Positions 25,583 to 34,333 are shown, numbered from the stretch's first letter. The stretch: 64,000 bases of DNA from Actinomadura rudentiformis (GCF_008923185.1 NZ_WBMT01000001.1:682001-746000), one strand, 5' to 3'. A program made the numbers and translations. Notes: generated by a model not told the origin, from the letters alone.

Positions 25583-26737
25583 ATGCGCACCCAGGTCGCG
25601 ATCGTGGGAGGCGGCCCTGCGGGACTGCTGCTCTCGCAGCTGCTGCACCGCCAGGGCATCGATTCGGTGGTGCTGGAGAGCCGTGACCGGGACTACGTGG
25701 AGCATCGGCAGCGCGCCGGGATGCTGGAGCAGGGAACGACCGACGTGCTCCGCGACAGCGGCGTGGGGGAGCGGCTCGACCGGGAGGGGCTCGTCCACCA
25801 TGGGCTGGAGCTGCGGTTCGGCGGGGCGGGCCATCGCATACCGCTGACCGATCTGACCGGCCGGACGGTGACCGTCTACGCGCAGACCGAGATCGTCAAG
25901 GACCTGGTCGCGTGCCGCCTGGCCGACGGCGGCGACATCAGGTTCGAGGCCGAGGTGCTCGAGATCGACCCGTCCGCGCCGAGCGTGACCTACCGGCACG
26001 AGGGCGCCGTGCACACCCTCGCCTGCGACTACGTCGCCGGGTGCGACGGCTTCCATGGCGTGAGCCGTCCCGCGGTGCCGGGGCTCCGGACGTTCTCACG
26101 GGACTACCCGTTCGCCTGGCTCGGAGTGCTCGCCGACGTCCCGCCCTCCACCGAGGAGCTGATCTACGCCCATCACGAGCGCGGTTTCGCCCTGCACAGC
26201 CTCCGGTCTCCCAAGGTCAGCCGCCTCTACCTCCAGGTCACGCCGGACGAGGATCTGGACGCGTGGCCCGACGACCGCATCTGGACGGAGCTGGCCGCCC
26301 GGTTCGCCACCGACGACGGCTGGGAGCTGCGCGAAGGCCCGATCACCGACAAGGCGATCACGCCGATGCGCAGCTTCGTCGCCGAGCCGATGCGGCACGA
26401 CCGGCTCTTCCTGGCGGGCGACGCCGCGCACATCGTGCCGCCCACCGGCGCCAAGGGCCTCAACCTCGCCGTCTCCGACGTCACCGTCCTGGCGAACGCG
26501 CTGGCCGAGCGGTACGCCAGCGGATCCGAGTCGCTCCTGGACGCCTACTCCGCGACGTGTCTCGCGCGGGTCTGGCGGGCCGAGCACTTCTCGTACTGGA
26601 TGACGACGCTCCTGCACGCCGACCCGGCCGCGGACGACTTCACGCGGCGCCTGCAGCGTTCCCACCTGGACTACGTGGCCTCATCGCAGGCGGCGGCCAC
26701 GTCCCTCGCCGAGAACTACGTCGGCCTGCCGCTGTAG
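25583..26737 (+). CDS. pobA: 4-hydroxybenzoate 3-monooxygenase
   Basis: 384-residue flavoprotein hydroxylase that turns 4-hydroxybenzoate into protocatechuate, feeding the pca operon upstream. Seen: FAD motif VAIVGGGPAGLLLSQLL, RQRAGMLEQGT, CDGFHGVSRP (DG motif) and FLAGDAAHIVPPTGAKGLN (GD motif with the PP loop). GAGGAGG precedes ATG 25583. It has its own promoter region with a palindromic operator. Confidence 0.95.
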   Translation: MRTQVAIVGGGPAGLLLSQLLHRQGIDSVVLESRDRDYVEHRQRAGMLEQGTTDVLRDSGVGERLDREGLVHHGLELRFGGAGHRIPLTDLTGRTVTVYAQTEIVKDLVACRLADGGDIRFEAEVLEIDPSAPSVTYRHEGAVHTLACDYVAGCDGFHGVSRPAVPGLRTFSRDYPFAWLGVLADVPPSTEELIYAHHERGFALHSLRSPKVSRLYLQVTPDEDLDAWPDDRIWTELAARFATDDGWELREGPITDKAITPMRSFVAEPMRHDRLFLAGDAAHIVPPTGAKGLNLAVSDVTVLANALAERYASGSESLLDAYSATCLARVWRAEHFSYWMTTLLHADPAADDFTRRLQRSHLDYVASSQAAATSLAENYVGLPL

Positions 26738-26898
26738 GGACCGGGGCGGATGCAGGGAACCGGGGCGGAGCGGTCCACGTTCAGCCGAGTAGGAACGTCT
26801 GAGCCCGCGCGCGGGGCGGCTGCCCCGGTCCCGGAGGTGACGTCGATGCGCGGCCCGTTACGCCGGAGCCCCGGCGCCGCCGGGGGCTGCGCCTGCTG
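26738..26898 (+). promoter_or_regulatory. Gap with strong RBS-ATG out of frame with the LCP gene
   Basis: The gap holds a repeated ACCGGGGCGGA, a small hairpin CGGGGC/GCCCCG (26812-26827), then GGAGG (26833) spaced 8 nt before ATG 26846. That ATG opens a frame that does not give the LCP protein; the LCP frame has no ATG/GTG/TTG before 26899. A one-base indel between 26846 and 26899 would join them. Confidence 0.5.
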
Positions 26899-27813
26899 GT
26901 GCACCTGGCTCTGGCGGGCGCCGTGCTGTTCTTCGCAGCCTCCGCGCTGACCGCCTGGCGGACGGCGAGCTACGACCGGAACATCCAGCGCCTGCCCGAC
27001 GTGTTCCCGGAGCAGCGGACGTCGCGGCCGGTGCCCGACCCGGGGCAGAACTGGCTGCTCATCGGCTCCGACCTGCGCGGCGACGCGACCGAGGAGAAAT
27101 GGCGGCCGGGCCGCGCCCGCTCGGACACCATCATGGTGCTGCACGTGCCGGAGGGCGGGCACCGCGCGTACGTGGTCTCCGTGCCGCGCGACCTGTGGGT
27201 CGAGATCCCCGGCTGGCGGCACGCGAAGATCAACGTGGCGTTCTCCCGGGGCGGTCCCGCCCTGCTCACCGAGACGGTGGAGGAGCTGAGCGGGCTCCGG
27301 ATCGACCACGTCGCGGTGGTCGACTTCGCCGGCTTCGAACGGATGACGGACGCGCTGGGCGGCGTCGAGATCAGGCTGGAACAGCCGATCTACGACCCGA
27401 CCAACGGCTGGTCGTGGCCGGCCGGTGTCAACCATCTCGACGGCGAGAGCGCGCTGCGGTTCGTTCGGGAGCGCAAGGGGTTGTCCGGCAGCGACCTCGA
27501 CCGGGTCAGGCGGCAGCAGCTCTTCCTGCGGGCCATGGCGGAGAAGGCGGCCAGCACCGGCACGCTGCGCAACCCGTTCAAGCTCGACGCGTTCCTCAGC
27601 GCGGCCAGCGAGTCGCTCGCCGTGGACTCCGGGACCGAGTTCGACACACTGCGCGCGCTCGCCCTGCGCCTCGCCCGCATCGGCCCCGGCAGGATCACCT
27701 ACCTCACGATGCCGAACGGCTCCAGTTCCTGGATCGACGGGCAGAGCGTGGTTCTCCAGGACCGGGAACGCGCCGACCGGTTGTTCGCCCGGATGAGATC
27801 GGGCTCACTATGA
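26899..27813 (+). CDS. LytR-CpsA-Psr (LCP) family cell-wall glycopolymer ligase
   Basis: 304 residues: a signal anchor (LALAGAVLFFAASALTAW) and an extracytoplasmic LCP domain that transfers lipid-linked glycopolymers to peptidoglycan. Family residues seen: LLIGSDLRGD, RSDTIMVLHV, VSVPRDLWVEIPG, KINVAFS, and LDGESALRFVRERKG followed by DLDRVRRQQLFL. The first usable start is GTG 26899, immediately before the membrane segment and without a good ribosome binding site. In this frame an Arg-rich stretch lies upstream, which is what an LCP protein normally carries before its anchor, so the annotated N-terminus may be short or the gene frameshifted. Confidence 0.85.
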   Translation: MHLALAGAVLFFAASALTAWRTASYDRNIQRLPDVFPEQRTSRPVPDPGQNWLLIGSDLRGDATEEKWRPGRARSDTIMVLHVPEGGHRAYVVSVPRDLWVEIPGWRHAKINVAFSRGGPALLTETVEELSGLRIDHVAVVDFAGFERMTDALGGVEIRLEQPIYDPTNGWSWPAGVNHLDGESALRFVRERKGLSGSDLDRVRRQQLFLRAMAEKAASTGTLRNPFKLDAFLSAASESLAVDSGTEFDTLRALALRLARIGPGRITYLTMPNGSSSWIDGQSVVLQDRERADRLFARMRSGSL

Positions 27814-27817
27814 TTCA

Positions 27818-27866
27818 GATCACGCAAACTGGCAGAGCCTGAAACTTTGCCGATCACGCAAGTTTC
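27818..27866. promoter_or_regulatory. Probable autoregulatory site of the TetR gene
   Basis: Two direct copies of GATCACGCAA (27818 and 27852) and an inverted pair GAAACTT (27841) / AAGTTTC (27860) crowd the 60 bp before the TetR ATG. A -10-like TATCGT at 27870 would place transcription start at or next to the ATG (leaderless). Confidence 0.5.
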
Positions 27867-27881
27867 GCCTATCGTGATGGC

Positions 27882-28496
27882 ATGACCGTTGAGATGGGCC
27901 TGCGTGAACGCAAGAAGGCCGCGACGCGAGAGGCGTTGCGGGTCGCCGCGATGCGCCTGGCCGTCGAGCACGGCGTCGAGGGGGTCACGGTCGAGGCCAT
28001 CGCCGCGGCGGCGGGAGTGTCGCCCCGGACCTTCCACAACTACTTCCCCGGCAAGGAAGAGGCGATCGTCGCGACCCTGACCGACGGCGCGCGGGCCGTG
28101 ATCGAAGGCCTGCGGCTCCATCCCGCGGAGGAGCCGGTCTGGGACGCCCTGCGCACCGTGATCGTCGGCATCATGCTGCCGCCCGAGACCCGGGACGAGA
28201 CCATCGCGCTGATGCGGGTGGTCAAGGCCAACCCCGCGCTCGTGGCCCAGCAGATGTGCGGCATCGGCGAGATGGAGCGCGAGGTCGCCGAGATCATCGC
28301 GGCCCGCACCGGGACCGACCCGGACCGCGACCTGTATCCCCACCTGGTCGCCGGCGCCGCCGGCATGGCCATGCGCGCGGCCGTCGACCTGTGGGTCGAA
28401 GGCATGACCGGCACCGACCTGCCCGACCTGGTCGACGAGGCCTTCGCGCAGCTGCGCGCCGGCCTTCCGCCGCCACGGACGGCCCGCGACGCGTAG
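27882..28496 (+). CDS. TetR-family regulator
   Basis: 204 residues with an N-terminal helix-turn-helix (VEAIAAAAGVSPRTFHNYFPGKEEAI, split over res ~38-63) and a C-terminal ligand domain of AcrR/TetR_C_17-like type. It is followed after 153 bp by an MMPL transporter gene in the same direction, and carries repeated elements in its own promoter. The likely role is repression of itself and the MMPL/PAP2 operon; the ligand is unknown. Confidence 0.88.
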   Translation: MTVEMGLRERKKAATREALRVAAMRLAVEHGVEGVTVEAIAAAAGVSPRTFHNYFPGKEEAIVATLTDGARAVIEGLRLHPAEEPVWDALRTVIVGIMLPPETRDETIALMRVVKANPALVAQQMCGIGEMEREVAEIIAARTGTDPDRDLYPHLVAGAAGMAMRAAVDLWVEGMTGTDLPDLVDEAFAQLRAGLPPPRTARDA

Positions 28497-28649
28497 AGGC
28501 GTCACCCGCACCCCGAAACCCACCCCACCCACCCCCGCGCCTGATGGCCAGCCCGCCATAAGGCGATGTCCGTATGCCCTCTTTTGGGCTGCCCTTGTAA
28601 GCCCTCCGGGCCGCCGCAAGCCGCCTGCGATGATGGGAACTGATCTCTC

Positions 28650-30869
28650 TTGGCCACCTTCCTCTACCGGCTCGGCCGGTTCTCCTACAGGCGGCGCAAG
28701 CTCGTCGCCGCGCTCTGGGTGGGGCTGCTGGTGCTCTTCGGCGTCGGCGCCGCCACTCTGTCCGGGCCGACCTCCAACAACTTCTCCATCCCGGGCACCG
28801 AGTCCCAGAAGGCGATCGACCTGCTCGAGGAGCGGATGCCGCAGGCGTCCGCCGACGGCGCCACCGCACGCGTGGTGTTCGCCGCGCCGAACGGCGGCAA
28901 GGTCACCGACGCGGCGAGCAAGAAGGCCGTGGAGCAGGTCGTCAGCAAGCTCAAGGCCCTCCCGGACGTGGCGAACGCCGTCGATCCGTACCAGGCCAAG
29001 TCCGTTTCGCAGGACGGCCGGATCGCGTACACGCAGGTGACCTACAAGGTCCCGTCCATCAACCTCGACGAGGGCGACCGCACGGCGCTGGAGGCCGCCG
29101 GTGAGCCCGGCAAGGCCGCCGGCCTCACGGTGGAGATGGGAGGCGACGCGACCGAGGGCATGCCCGAGCAGAGCGCGACCGAGATCATCGGAGTGGCGGT
29201 CGCCGCCGTGGTCCTGGTCATCACGTTCGGCTCGCTCATCGCCGCCGGGCTGCCGCTGCTCAACGCCATCCTCGGCGTCGGCATCGCGATGGCCGGCATC
29301 ACCGCCGCGACCGGCCTGATCGAGATGAGCTCCACCACGTCCACGCTGGCGCTCATGCTGGGGCTGGCCGTCGCCATCGACTACGCGCTGTTCATCGTCT
29401 CCCGTTACCGGCACGAGCTCGAGGAGGGACGGGACGGCGAGGAGGCCGCGGGCCGCGCCGTCGGCACGGCCGGCTCGGCGGTCGTCTTCGCCGGGCTCAC
29501 CGTCGTCATCGCGCTGGCCGGACTCGGTGTCGTCGGCATCCCGCTGCTCACCGAGATGGGCCTGGCCGCCGCGTTCGCCGTGGTCGTCGCGGTCCTGATC
29601 GCACTGAGCCTGCTGCCCGCGCTGCTCGGCTTCGCCGGGCGCAAGGTGCTCGGCGGCAAGATCCCGGGCCTGCGCGGCGGGCGCGTGCGGCCGGGCGGCA
29701 AGCCCGCGATGGGCGAACGCTGGTCCCGGTTCATCCTCCGGCGCCCGCTTCCGGTGTTGCTGCTGGCCGTGGTCGGGATGGGCGTGCTGGCCGCGCCCGC
29801 CCTCGACCTGAGGCTAGGCCTGCCCGGCGACGAGACCAAGAGCACCTCGACCAGCCAGCGCAAGGCGTACGACATGCTCGCGGAGGGCTTCGGCCCCGGC
29901 TTCAACGGCCCCCTCATGGTCGTCGTCGACGCCGGGGAGGGCGGCGACGCCAAGCCCGCGGCGCAGCGTTTCGCCGGGCAGGCGCAGCGGCTCGGTGACG
30001 TCGCCGCCGTCACCACGCCGGTCGTCAACCAGGCCGGTGACACCGCGATGCTGACGGTCATTCCCAAGAGCGGGCCGAGCGACAAGGCGACCGAGGACCT
30101 GGTGTCGGAGCTGCGCGGCCAGAGCGCCGGCCTGCGGGCGGCGACCGGCGCAGACGTCAAGGTGACCGGCCAGACGGCCATGAACATCGACATCTCGGCC
30201 AAGCTCGGCGACGCGCTCCTGCCCTATCTGGCGGTGGTCGTGGGGCTGGCGTTCATCCTGCTGATGCTGGTCTTCCGGTCCATCCTGGTGCCGCTCAAGG
30301 CGACGCTCGGCTTCCTGCTGACGGTCGCCGCGACGTTCGGCGCGGTGGTCGCGGTCTTCCAGTGGGGCTGGCTGGCCTCGCTGCTGGGCGTGGCCGAGAC
30401 CGGACCGATCATGAGCATGATGCCGATCTTCCTGATCGGCGTGGTGTTCGGGCTGGCGATGGACTACCAGGTCTTCCTCGTCACGCGGATGCGGGAGGAG
30501 TTCGTGCACGGCGCCGAGCCCGGCGAGGCGATCGTCACCGGCTTCCGGCACGGAGCCCGGGTGGTGACCGCGGCCGCCGTCATCATGATGGCCGTCTTCG
30601 CCGGCTTCATCTTCTCCGGCGAGTCGATGATCAAGATGATGGGCTTCGCGCTCGCGGCGGGCGTCGCGTTCGACGCGTTCGTCGTCCGCATGACGATCGT
30701 CCCGGCCGTGATGGCGCTGCTCGGCCGCTCCGCCTGGTGGTTGCCGCGCTGGCTCGACCGGCTCCTGCCGAACGTCGACGTCGAGGGCGAGAAGCTCCGC
30801 GAGCACCTCGGCGAGGACGAGGCCCGGGCCGCCGAGGAGCATCGCGAACTGGAGATCGCCCGTACGTGA
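28650..30869 (+). CDS. MMPL-family RND transporter
   Basis: 739-residue inner-membrane transporter of the MMPL/RND group, exporting lipids or hydrophobic compounds. Two repeats each with a large extracytoplasmic loop and a six-segment bundle: first bundle ~180-360 (AAVVLVITFGSLIAAGLPLL, GLAVAIDYALFIVSRYR), second ~530-700 (LAVVVGLAFILLMLVFRSILVPLKA, GLAMDYQVFLVTRMREEF). The Asp-Tyr pairs in segments 4 and 10 are the proton-relay positions. The TTG start is inferred from the N-terminal ATFLYRLGRFSYRRRKLV; two ATGs just upstream are out of frame. The stop overlaps the next gene (GTGA). Confidence 0.9.
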   Translation: MATFLYRLGRFSYRRRKLVAALWVGLLVLFGVGAATLSGPTSNNFSIPGTESQKAIDLLEERMPQASADGATARVVFAAPNGGKVTDAASKKAVEQVVSKLKALPDVANAVDPYQAKSVSQDGRIAYTQVTYKVPSINLDEGDRTALEAAGEPGKAAGLTVEMGGDATEGMPEQSATEIIGVAVAAVVLVITFGSLIAAGLPLLNAILGVGIAMAGITAATGLIEMSSTTSTLALMLGLAVAIDYALFIVSRYRHELEEGRDGEEAAGRAVGTAGSAVVFAGLTVVIALAGLGVVGIPLLTEMGLAAAFAVVVAVLIALSLLPALLGFAGRKVLGGKIPGLRGGRVRPGGKPAMGERWSRFILRRPLPVLLLAVVGMGVLAAPALDLRLGLPGDETKSTSTSQRKAYDMLAEGFGPGFNGPLMVVVDAGEGGDAKPAAQRFAGQAQRLGDVAAVTTPVVNQAGDTAMLTVIPKSGPSDKATEDLVSELRGQSAGLRAATGADVKVTGQTAMNIDISAKLGDALLPYLAVVVGLAFILLMLVFRSILVPLKATLGFLLTVAATFGAVVAVFQWGWLASLLGVAETGPIMSMMPIFLIGVVFGLAMDYQVFLVTRMREEFVHGAEPGEAIVTGFRHGARVVTAAAVIMMAVFAGFIFSGESMIKMMGFALAAGVAFDAFVVRMTIVPAVMALLGRSAWWLPRWLDRLLPNVDVEGEKLREHLGEDEARAAEEHRELEIART

Positions 30870-31738
30870 TCCATCCCTGGCCGCGGCGCTCACCGTGGTT
30901 CCGGCCCAGCGGCGGGCGGCCCCGGCCCATCCGGGAACTGCTGCTCGTCGCCGTGCTCTTCGGGGCGTACAAACTCGGCCGCGTGCTGGCGGACGGGCGC
31001 GTCGCGGAGGCGTTCGACAACGCGCACGGGATCTGGGATCTGGAACGCAGCCTCAGGCTGCCGAGCGAACTGGACGTGCAGCAGGCGCTCCTGCACAACG
31101 ACGTGCTCGTGCACGCCGCCAACTCCTACTACGCGTATGCGCACTTCCCGGCCACCGCCGCGTTCCTCCTGTGGATCTATCTGCGGCGGCCCGCGTACTA
31201 CCGCTGGATCCGGTGGGTCCTCGTCACCCTGACAGCGGCCGGTCTCGTCCTCCATCTGTTCCTGCCGCTCGCGCCGCCACGCATGCTCACCGGAACCGGC
31301 CTGATCGACACGGGCGCGATCTTCGGGCCCGCGGTGTACGGGGCGCCGCAGACCGACACCCTCGCCAACCAGTACGCGGCGATGCCGTCGCTGCACATCG
31401 GCTGGGCCATCATCCTCGCGACGGGCCTCATCGTGAGCACCCGCGACCGATGGCGGTGGTGGTGGATCGCCCATCCCGTCATCACGGTCGCGGTGGTGGT
31501 CGCCACCGCCAACCATTACTGGCTGGACGGCATCGTCGTGGGCGCGCTGCTCGCCGTGGTGCTGTTGGTGATCAGACCGCCCGTGACGGTGCGGCTGCCC
31601 GTGACCGTCCCGACCGCACCGGCCGGGCCACGACCCGTGTCCGTTTCGACGGGACGAGGGTCACGTGCCGCACCCGTGGCCTCTCCGGAGCCGGATCGGC
31701 CGCTCGCAGCTCCACGGCCGCCAGCACCTCTCGGATGA
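30866..31738 (+). CDS. PAP2-superfamily membrane phosphatase/transferase
   Basis: 290 residues. Six hydrophobic segments with PAP2 motifs AMPSLHIGWA and ANHYWLDGIVVG (catalytic His residues) resemble the inositolphosphoryl-transferase-like PAP2_3 group, acting on lipid phosphates at the outer membrane face. GTG 30866 overlaps the MMPL stop, so the two are coupled. The last ~50 residues are Pro/Ala/Arg-rich and encoded opposite the 3' end of the P450 gene (31572-31738 overlap); they look non-conserved. Confidence 0.82.
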   Translation: MIHPWPRRSPWFRPSGGRPRPIRELLLVAVLFGAYKLGRVLADGRVAEAFDNAHGIWDLERSLRLPSELDVQQALLHNDVLVHAANSYYAYAHFPATAAFLLWIYLRRPAYYRWIRWVLVTLTAAGLVLHLFLPLAPPRMLTGTGLIDTGAIFGPAVYGAPQTDTLANQYAAMPSLHIGWAIILATGLIVSTRDRWRWWWIAHPVITVAVVVATANHYWLDGIVVGALLAVVLLVIRPPVTVRLPVTVPTAPAGPRPVSVSTGRGSRAAPVASPEPDRPLAAPRPPAPLG

Positions 31739-32948
31739 TCACGCGCATCTCCATCAGCGCGAGCTGGGCACCGACGCAGTAACGGCGCCCGCCGCCGAAG
31801 GGCATCCACGCCTTGTTGGCCCGGGCCGCGTCCGGACCGAGGAACCGCTCCGGCCGGAACGCGTCGGGCTCGGGGTACACCGCCGGGTCACGGTGGATGA
31901 GCATGATGAGCGGAGAGGGCATCCAGCCCGCCTCCGCCTCGTGGTCGCCCAGGCGCAGCGGGGCGTCCAGCAGCCGCGGCACGTCGTAGACCACCGGCCG
32001 GGACCGCAGCGTCTCCTTGACCACCGCGTCCAGATAAGTCTCGTCCTCACCCCCGTCCAGCTCGGCGGTCAGCCGGTCCAGCACCGGCCGGTTGCGCAAC
32101 AGCCGTTCGAAGGCCCAGGCCAGGCCGGTCGCGGTCGTCTCGTGCCCGGCCTCCAGGAGCGTGATGAGCTCGTCCCGCAGCTCCTGGTCGGACATGCCGC
32201 GGCCGTCCTCGTCCCGGGCCGCCAGCAGCAGCGAGAGCACGTCGGTGGCCTCGGGATCGGGGGCGGCGCGGCGCCCCGCGATCTCGTCGTACAACATCTC
32301 GTCGACCGCCTCCCGCACCCGCGCGAAGCGCGTGGTCGGCAGGAACGGCAGCCGGCGCGGCACGGGCGAGGCGAGCAGCCATTCGCGCGTTCGCGGGGGC
32401 ATCAGGAGCAGCGACGACGAGCCCGCGACGTCGATCAGCTCGGCGACGGCGCCGCGCAGCCGATCCAGGCGCCGGGTGTCGCGGATGCCGAACACCAGCC
32501 GCAGGATGACCTCCAGGGTGATGCCCTGCATCCGGTCGCGCAGCGCGAACGGGGTGTGCAGCGGCCAGCGGGCGATCTCCGCCGCGGCGATCTCGGCGAT
32601 CTCCGTGCGCCAGCGGGCGATGGCCCGGCCGTGCAGCGGCGGGCTGATGAGCCTGCGGTGCCGCCACCAGGGCTCGTGGTCCAGAGTGAGCAGCGAATGC
32701 CGTCCGACCAGCGGCTCCAGGAACTGACGGCGGATCTCACCGGCGCGCCCGCCCGACGCGTCGGTGGCGTACACCCGCTCGGCCAGCTCCGCGGTCGTGA
32801 CGAACACCTCGGGTGGAAAACCCGGGAAGTCCACCCGGAACACCGGGCCGTGGCGGCGCCGAGCCGCCTCGAACGTTCCCACGGGATCGACGACGTAGCG
32901 GGCGGCGCGGAGGAGGGACACCCGCGGTATGGGCGCTGGAGGAGTCAT
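31572..32948 (-). CDS. Cytochrome P450
   Basis: 458-residue soluble P450 monooxygenase. Seen: I-helix AGHETTATG, K-helix ETLRSRP (ExxR), and haem loop FGGGRRYCVGAQLALMEM with the cysteine ligand. The substrate is unknown; no ferredoxin gene is adjacent. ATG 32948 (MTPPAPIPRVSLLRAARY) is chosen because the longer frame would run through the divergent promoter palindrome. The last ~15 residues extend beyond the usual end. Divergent from a TetR gene that probably represses it. Confidence 0.92.
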   Translation of the reverse strand: MTPPAPIPRVSLLRAARYVVDPVGTFEAARRRHGPVFRVDFPGFPPEVFVTTAELAERVYATDASGGRAGEIRRQFLEPLVGRHSLLTLDHEPWWRHRRLISPPLHGRAIARWRTEIAEIAAAEIARWPLHTPFALRDRMQGITLEVILRLVFGIRDTRRLDRLRGAVAELIDVAGSSSLLLMPPRTREWLLASPVPRRLPFLPTTRFARVREAVDEMLYDEIAGRRAAPDPEATDVLSLLLAARDEDGRGMSDQELRDELITLLEAGHETTATGLAWAFERLLRNRPVLDRLTAELDGGEDETYLDAVVKETLRSRPVVYDVPRLLDAPLRLGDHEAEAGWMPSPLIMLIHRDPAVYPEPDAFRPERFLGPDAARANKAWMPFGGGRRYCVGAQLALMEMRVIIREVLAAVELRAADPAPERPRVRHVTLVPSKRTRVVARPVRSGRSRAAAPSRAV

Positions 32949-32959
32949 CGGCGGCTCCG

Positions 32960-32992
32960 ATCTATACGTGCGTATTATACGTACGTATAGAT
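32960..32992. promoter_or_regulatory. 33-bp palindromic operator with symmetrical divergent -10 boxes
   Basis: Sixteen-base arms centred on 32976 pair at 15 of 16 positions (only 32970/32982 mismatched). The ends contain TATAGA on each strand (32986-32991 plus; 32961-32966 minus), so both divergent promoters are embedded. Transcription of the TetR gene would begin at or just before its ATG at 33000. An AT-rich island in very GC-rich DNA. Confidence 0.85.
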
Positions 32993-32999
32993 CCCTATC

Positions 33000-33635
33000 A
33001 TGGGAGGCGTGGCGGGTAAACAGGGAAGTGAAGGTCATCGGGAGAGGTTGCTCGCGGCGGCGCTGGTCTGCCTCCGCGAGAAGGGATACGCGCACACCAC
33101 CGCGCGGGATCTCGTCGCCGCCTCCGGGACCAATCTGGCGTCCATCGGCTACCACTTCGGCGGCAAGGAGGCCTTGCTGAACGAGGCGCTGGCGAGCGTC
33201 GTTCGCGATTGGACCGCCCGCGTCGAACAGGCGATGTTCGGCGGCCCGCCCGTGCGCGACACCCGGGAGCTGCTCGAACGCGTGCTCGTCGCGCTGATCG
33301 ACGTGTTCGACGAGCTGCGCCCCCTGATCATCTCGTGCGTCGAGGCGTACGCGCCCGCGCTGCGGTCGGACGCGCTGCGGGCACGCCTGGCCGAGTCGTA
33401 CGCCGAGTCCCGCCGCGACGGCGCGGCCATGATCCGCCGGGCCGCGGCCGAGCTCGGCGTCGAGGTGCCCGCCGACCCCGAGGCGGTGGTCTCGGTGCTG
33501 GTGGCGATCTCCGACGGGCTCATGCTGCAGTGGCTGGCGGATCCGGCGAGCACCCCCGACGCGCGCCAGGCCCTCGACGCGCTCGCCGCCCTCTCGGTGG
33601 TGGCCGCGCCGGAGCGCGCGGCTCCCGGGCGGTAA
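33000..33635 (+). CDS. TetR-family regulator divergent from P450
   Basis: 211 residues with TetR helix-turn-helix TTARDLVAASGTNLASIGYHFGGKEALLNEAL (split: res ~30-60) and an all-helical C-terminal domain. ATG 33000 lies 8 bp from the palindromic operator, so the protein very probably represses both itself and the P450 gene. The ligand is unknown. Confidence 0.9.
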   Translation: MGGVAGKQGSEGHRERLLAAALVCLREKGYAHTTARDLVAASGTNLASIGYHFGGKEALLNEALASVVRDWTARVEQAMFGGPPVRDTRELLERVLVALIDVFDELRPLIISCVEAYAPALRSDALRARLAESYAESRRDGAAMIRRAAAELGVEVPADPEAVVSVLVAISDGLMLQWLADPASTPDARQALDALAALSVVAAPERAAPGR

Positions 33636-33687
33636 GGGGTTTCCGCTCGGTGGTCCGTGACGGTAGGGGCTGTGCGATGCTGAACGG

Positions 33688-34299
33688 GTGACTGCGCTCG
33701 GGCCCGCCGACGCGATCGCCGCCGCGTCCGCGCATTACCTCAAAGGTGAACCGATCGACATGTCCGCGCTCGCCGTGGAGCTCGGAGTCGGCCGTGCGAC
33801 GCTCTATCGCTGGGTCGGCAGCCGGGAACAGCTGCTCGGCACGGTTCTCGCCGAGATGACCGAGCTGACGTACCGGACCGCCGTGCAGGGAGTTCAGGGA
33901 AGCGGTCCGGACCGCGTGCTCACCGTGCTGGACCGTTTCATGCGCGCCGTGGTCACCGCCGTGCCGCTCAAGGCGTTCACCGCGCGCGAACCGCGGCTGT
34001 TCGTGCGGCTGGCCACCATGCAGGGGCCGATCGAGGAGCGCGCCATCGCGCTGCTGACCGCCGAGCTGGAAGAGCAGATCGAGGCGGGCCGGCTGCTGGT
34101 GCCGCTGCCCACCCGCACCCTCGCCCAGGCGATCGTGCGGATCTGCGACTCGTTCATGTACGCCCACCATCTGGGCGGCAGCCGGCCGGAGATCGAGACG
34201 GCTCTCGACGTGATCGAGCTGCTGCTGCGGTCGTGCACCGCAGCCAGTACCGGCATTGGTGACGAAATCACCACAAGGTGGGGAATGAACACTTCGTGA
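33688..34299 (+). CDS. QsdR-type TetR-family regulator
   Basis: 203 residues. A short TetR-like DNA-binding domain (IDMSALAVELGVGRATLYRWVGSREQLLG, in two parts, res ~25-53) is followed by LDRFMRAVVTAVPLKAFTAREPRLFVRLATM and ICDSFMYAHHLGG, as in QsdR-family regulators linked to acyl-homoserine-lactone-type signals in rhodococci. GTG 33688 is the only start retaining the helix. It lies 52 bp after the previous TetR gene and 34 bp before the ABC1 kinase gene. Target unknown. Confidence 0.82.
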   Translation: MTALGPADAIAAASAHYLKGEPIDMSALAVELGVGRATLYRWVGSREQLLGTVLAEMTELTYRTAVQGVQGSGPDRVLTVLDRFMRAVVTAVPLKAFTAREPRLFVRLATMQGPIEERAIALLTAELEEQIEAGRLLVPLPTRTLAQAIVRICDSFMYAHHLGGSRPEIETALDVIELLLRSCTAASTGIGDEITTRWGMNTS

Positions 34300-34333
34300 C
34301 GATCGTTCCCCCCGCCATGAGAGGGTGCGAACC

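Noticed and set aside
33640-33655. TTTCCGCTCGGTGG resembling the pca IclR operator
   Set aside because: Only the left arm matches; no symmetrical right arm and no aromatic gene downstream.
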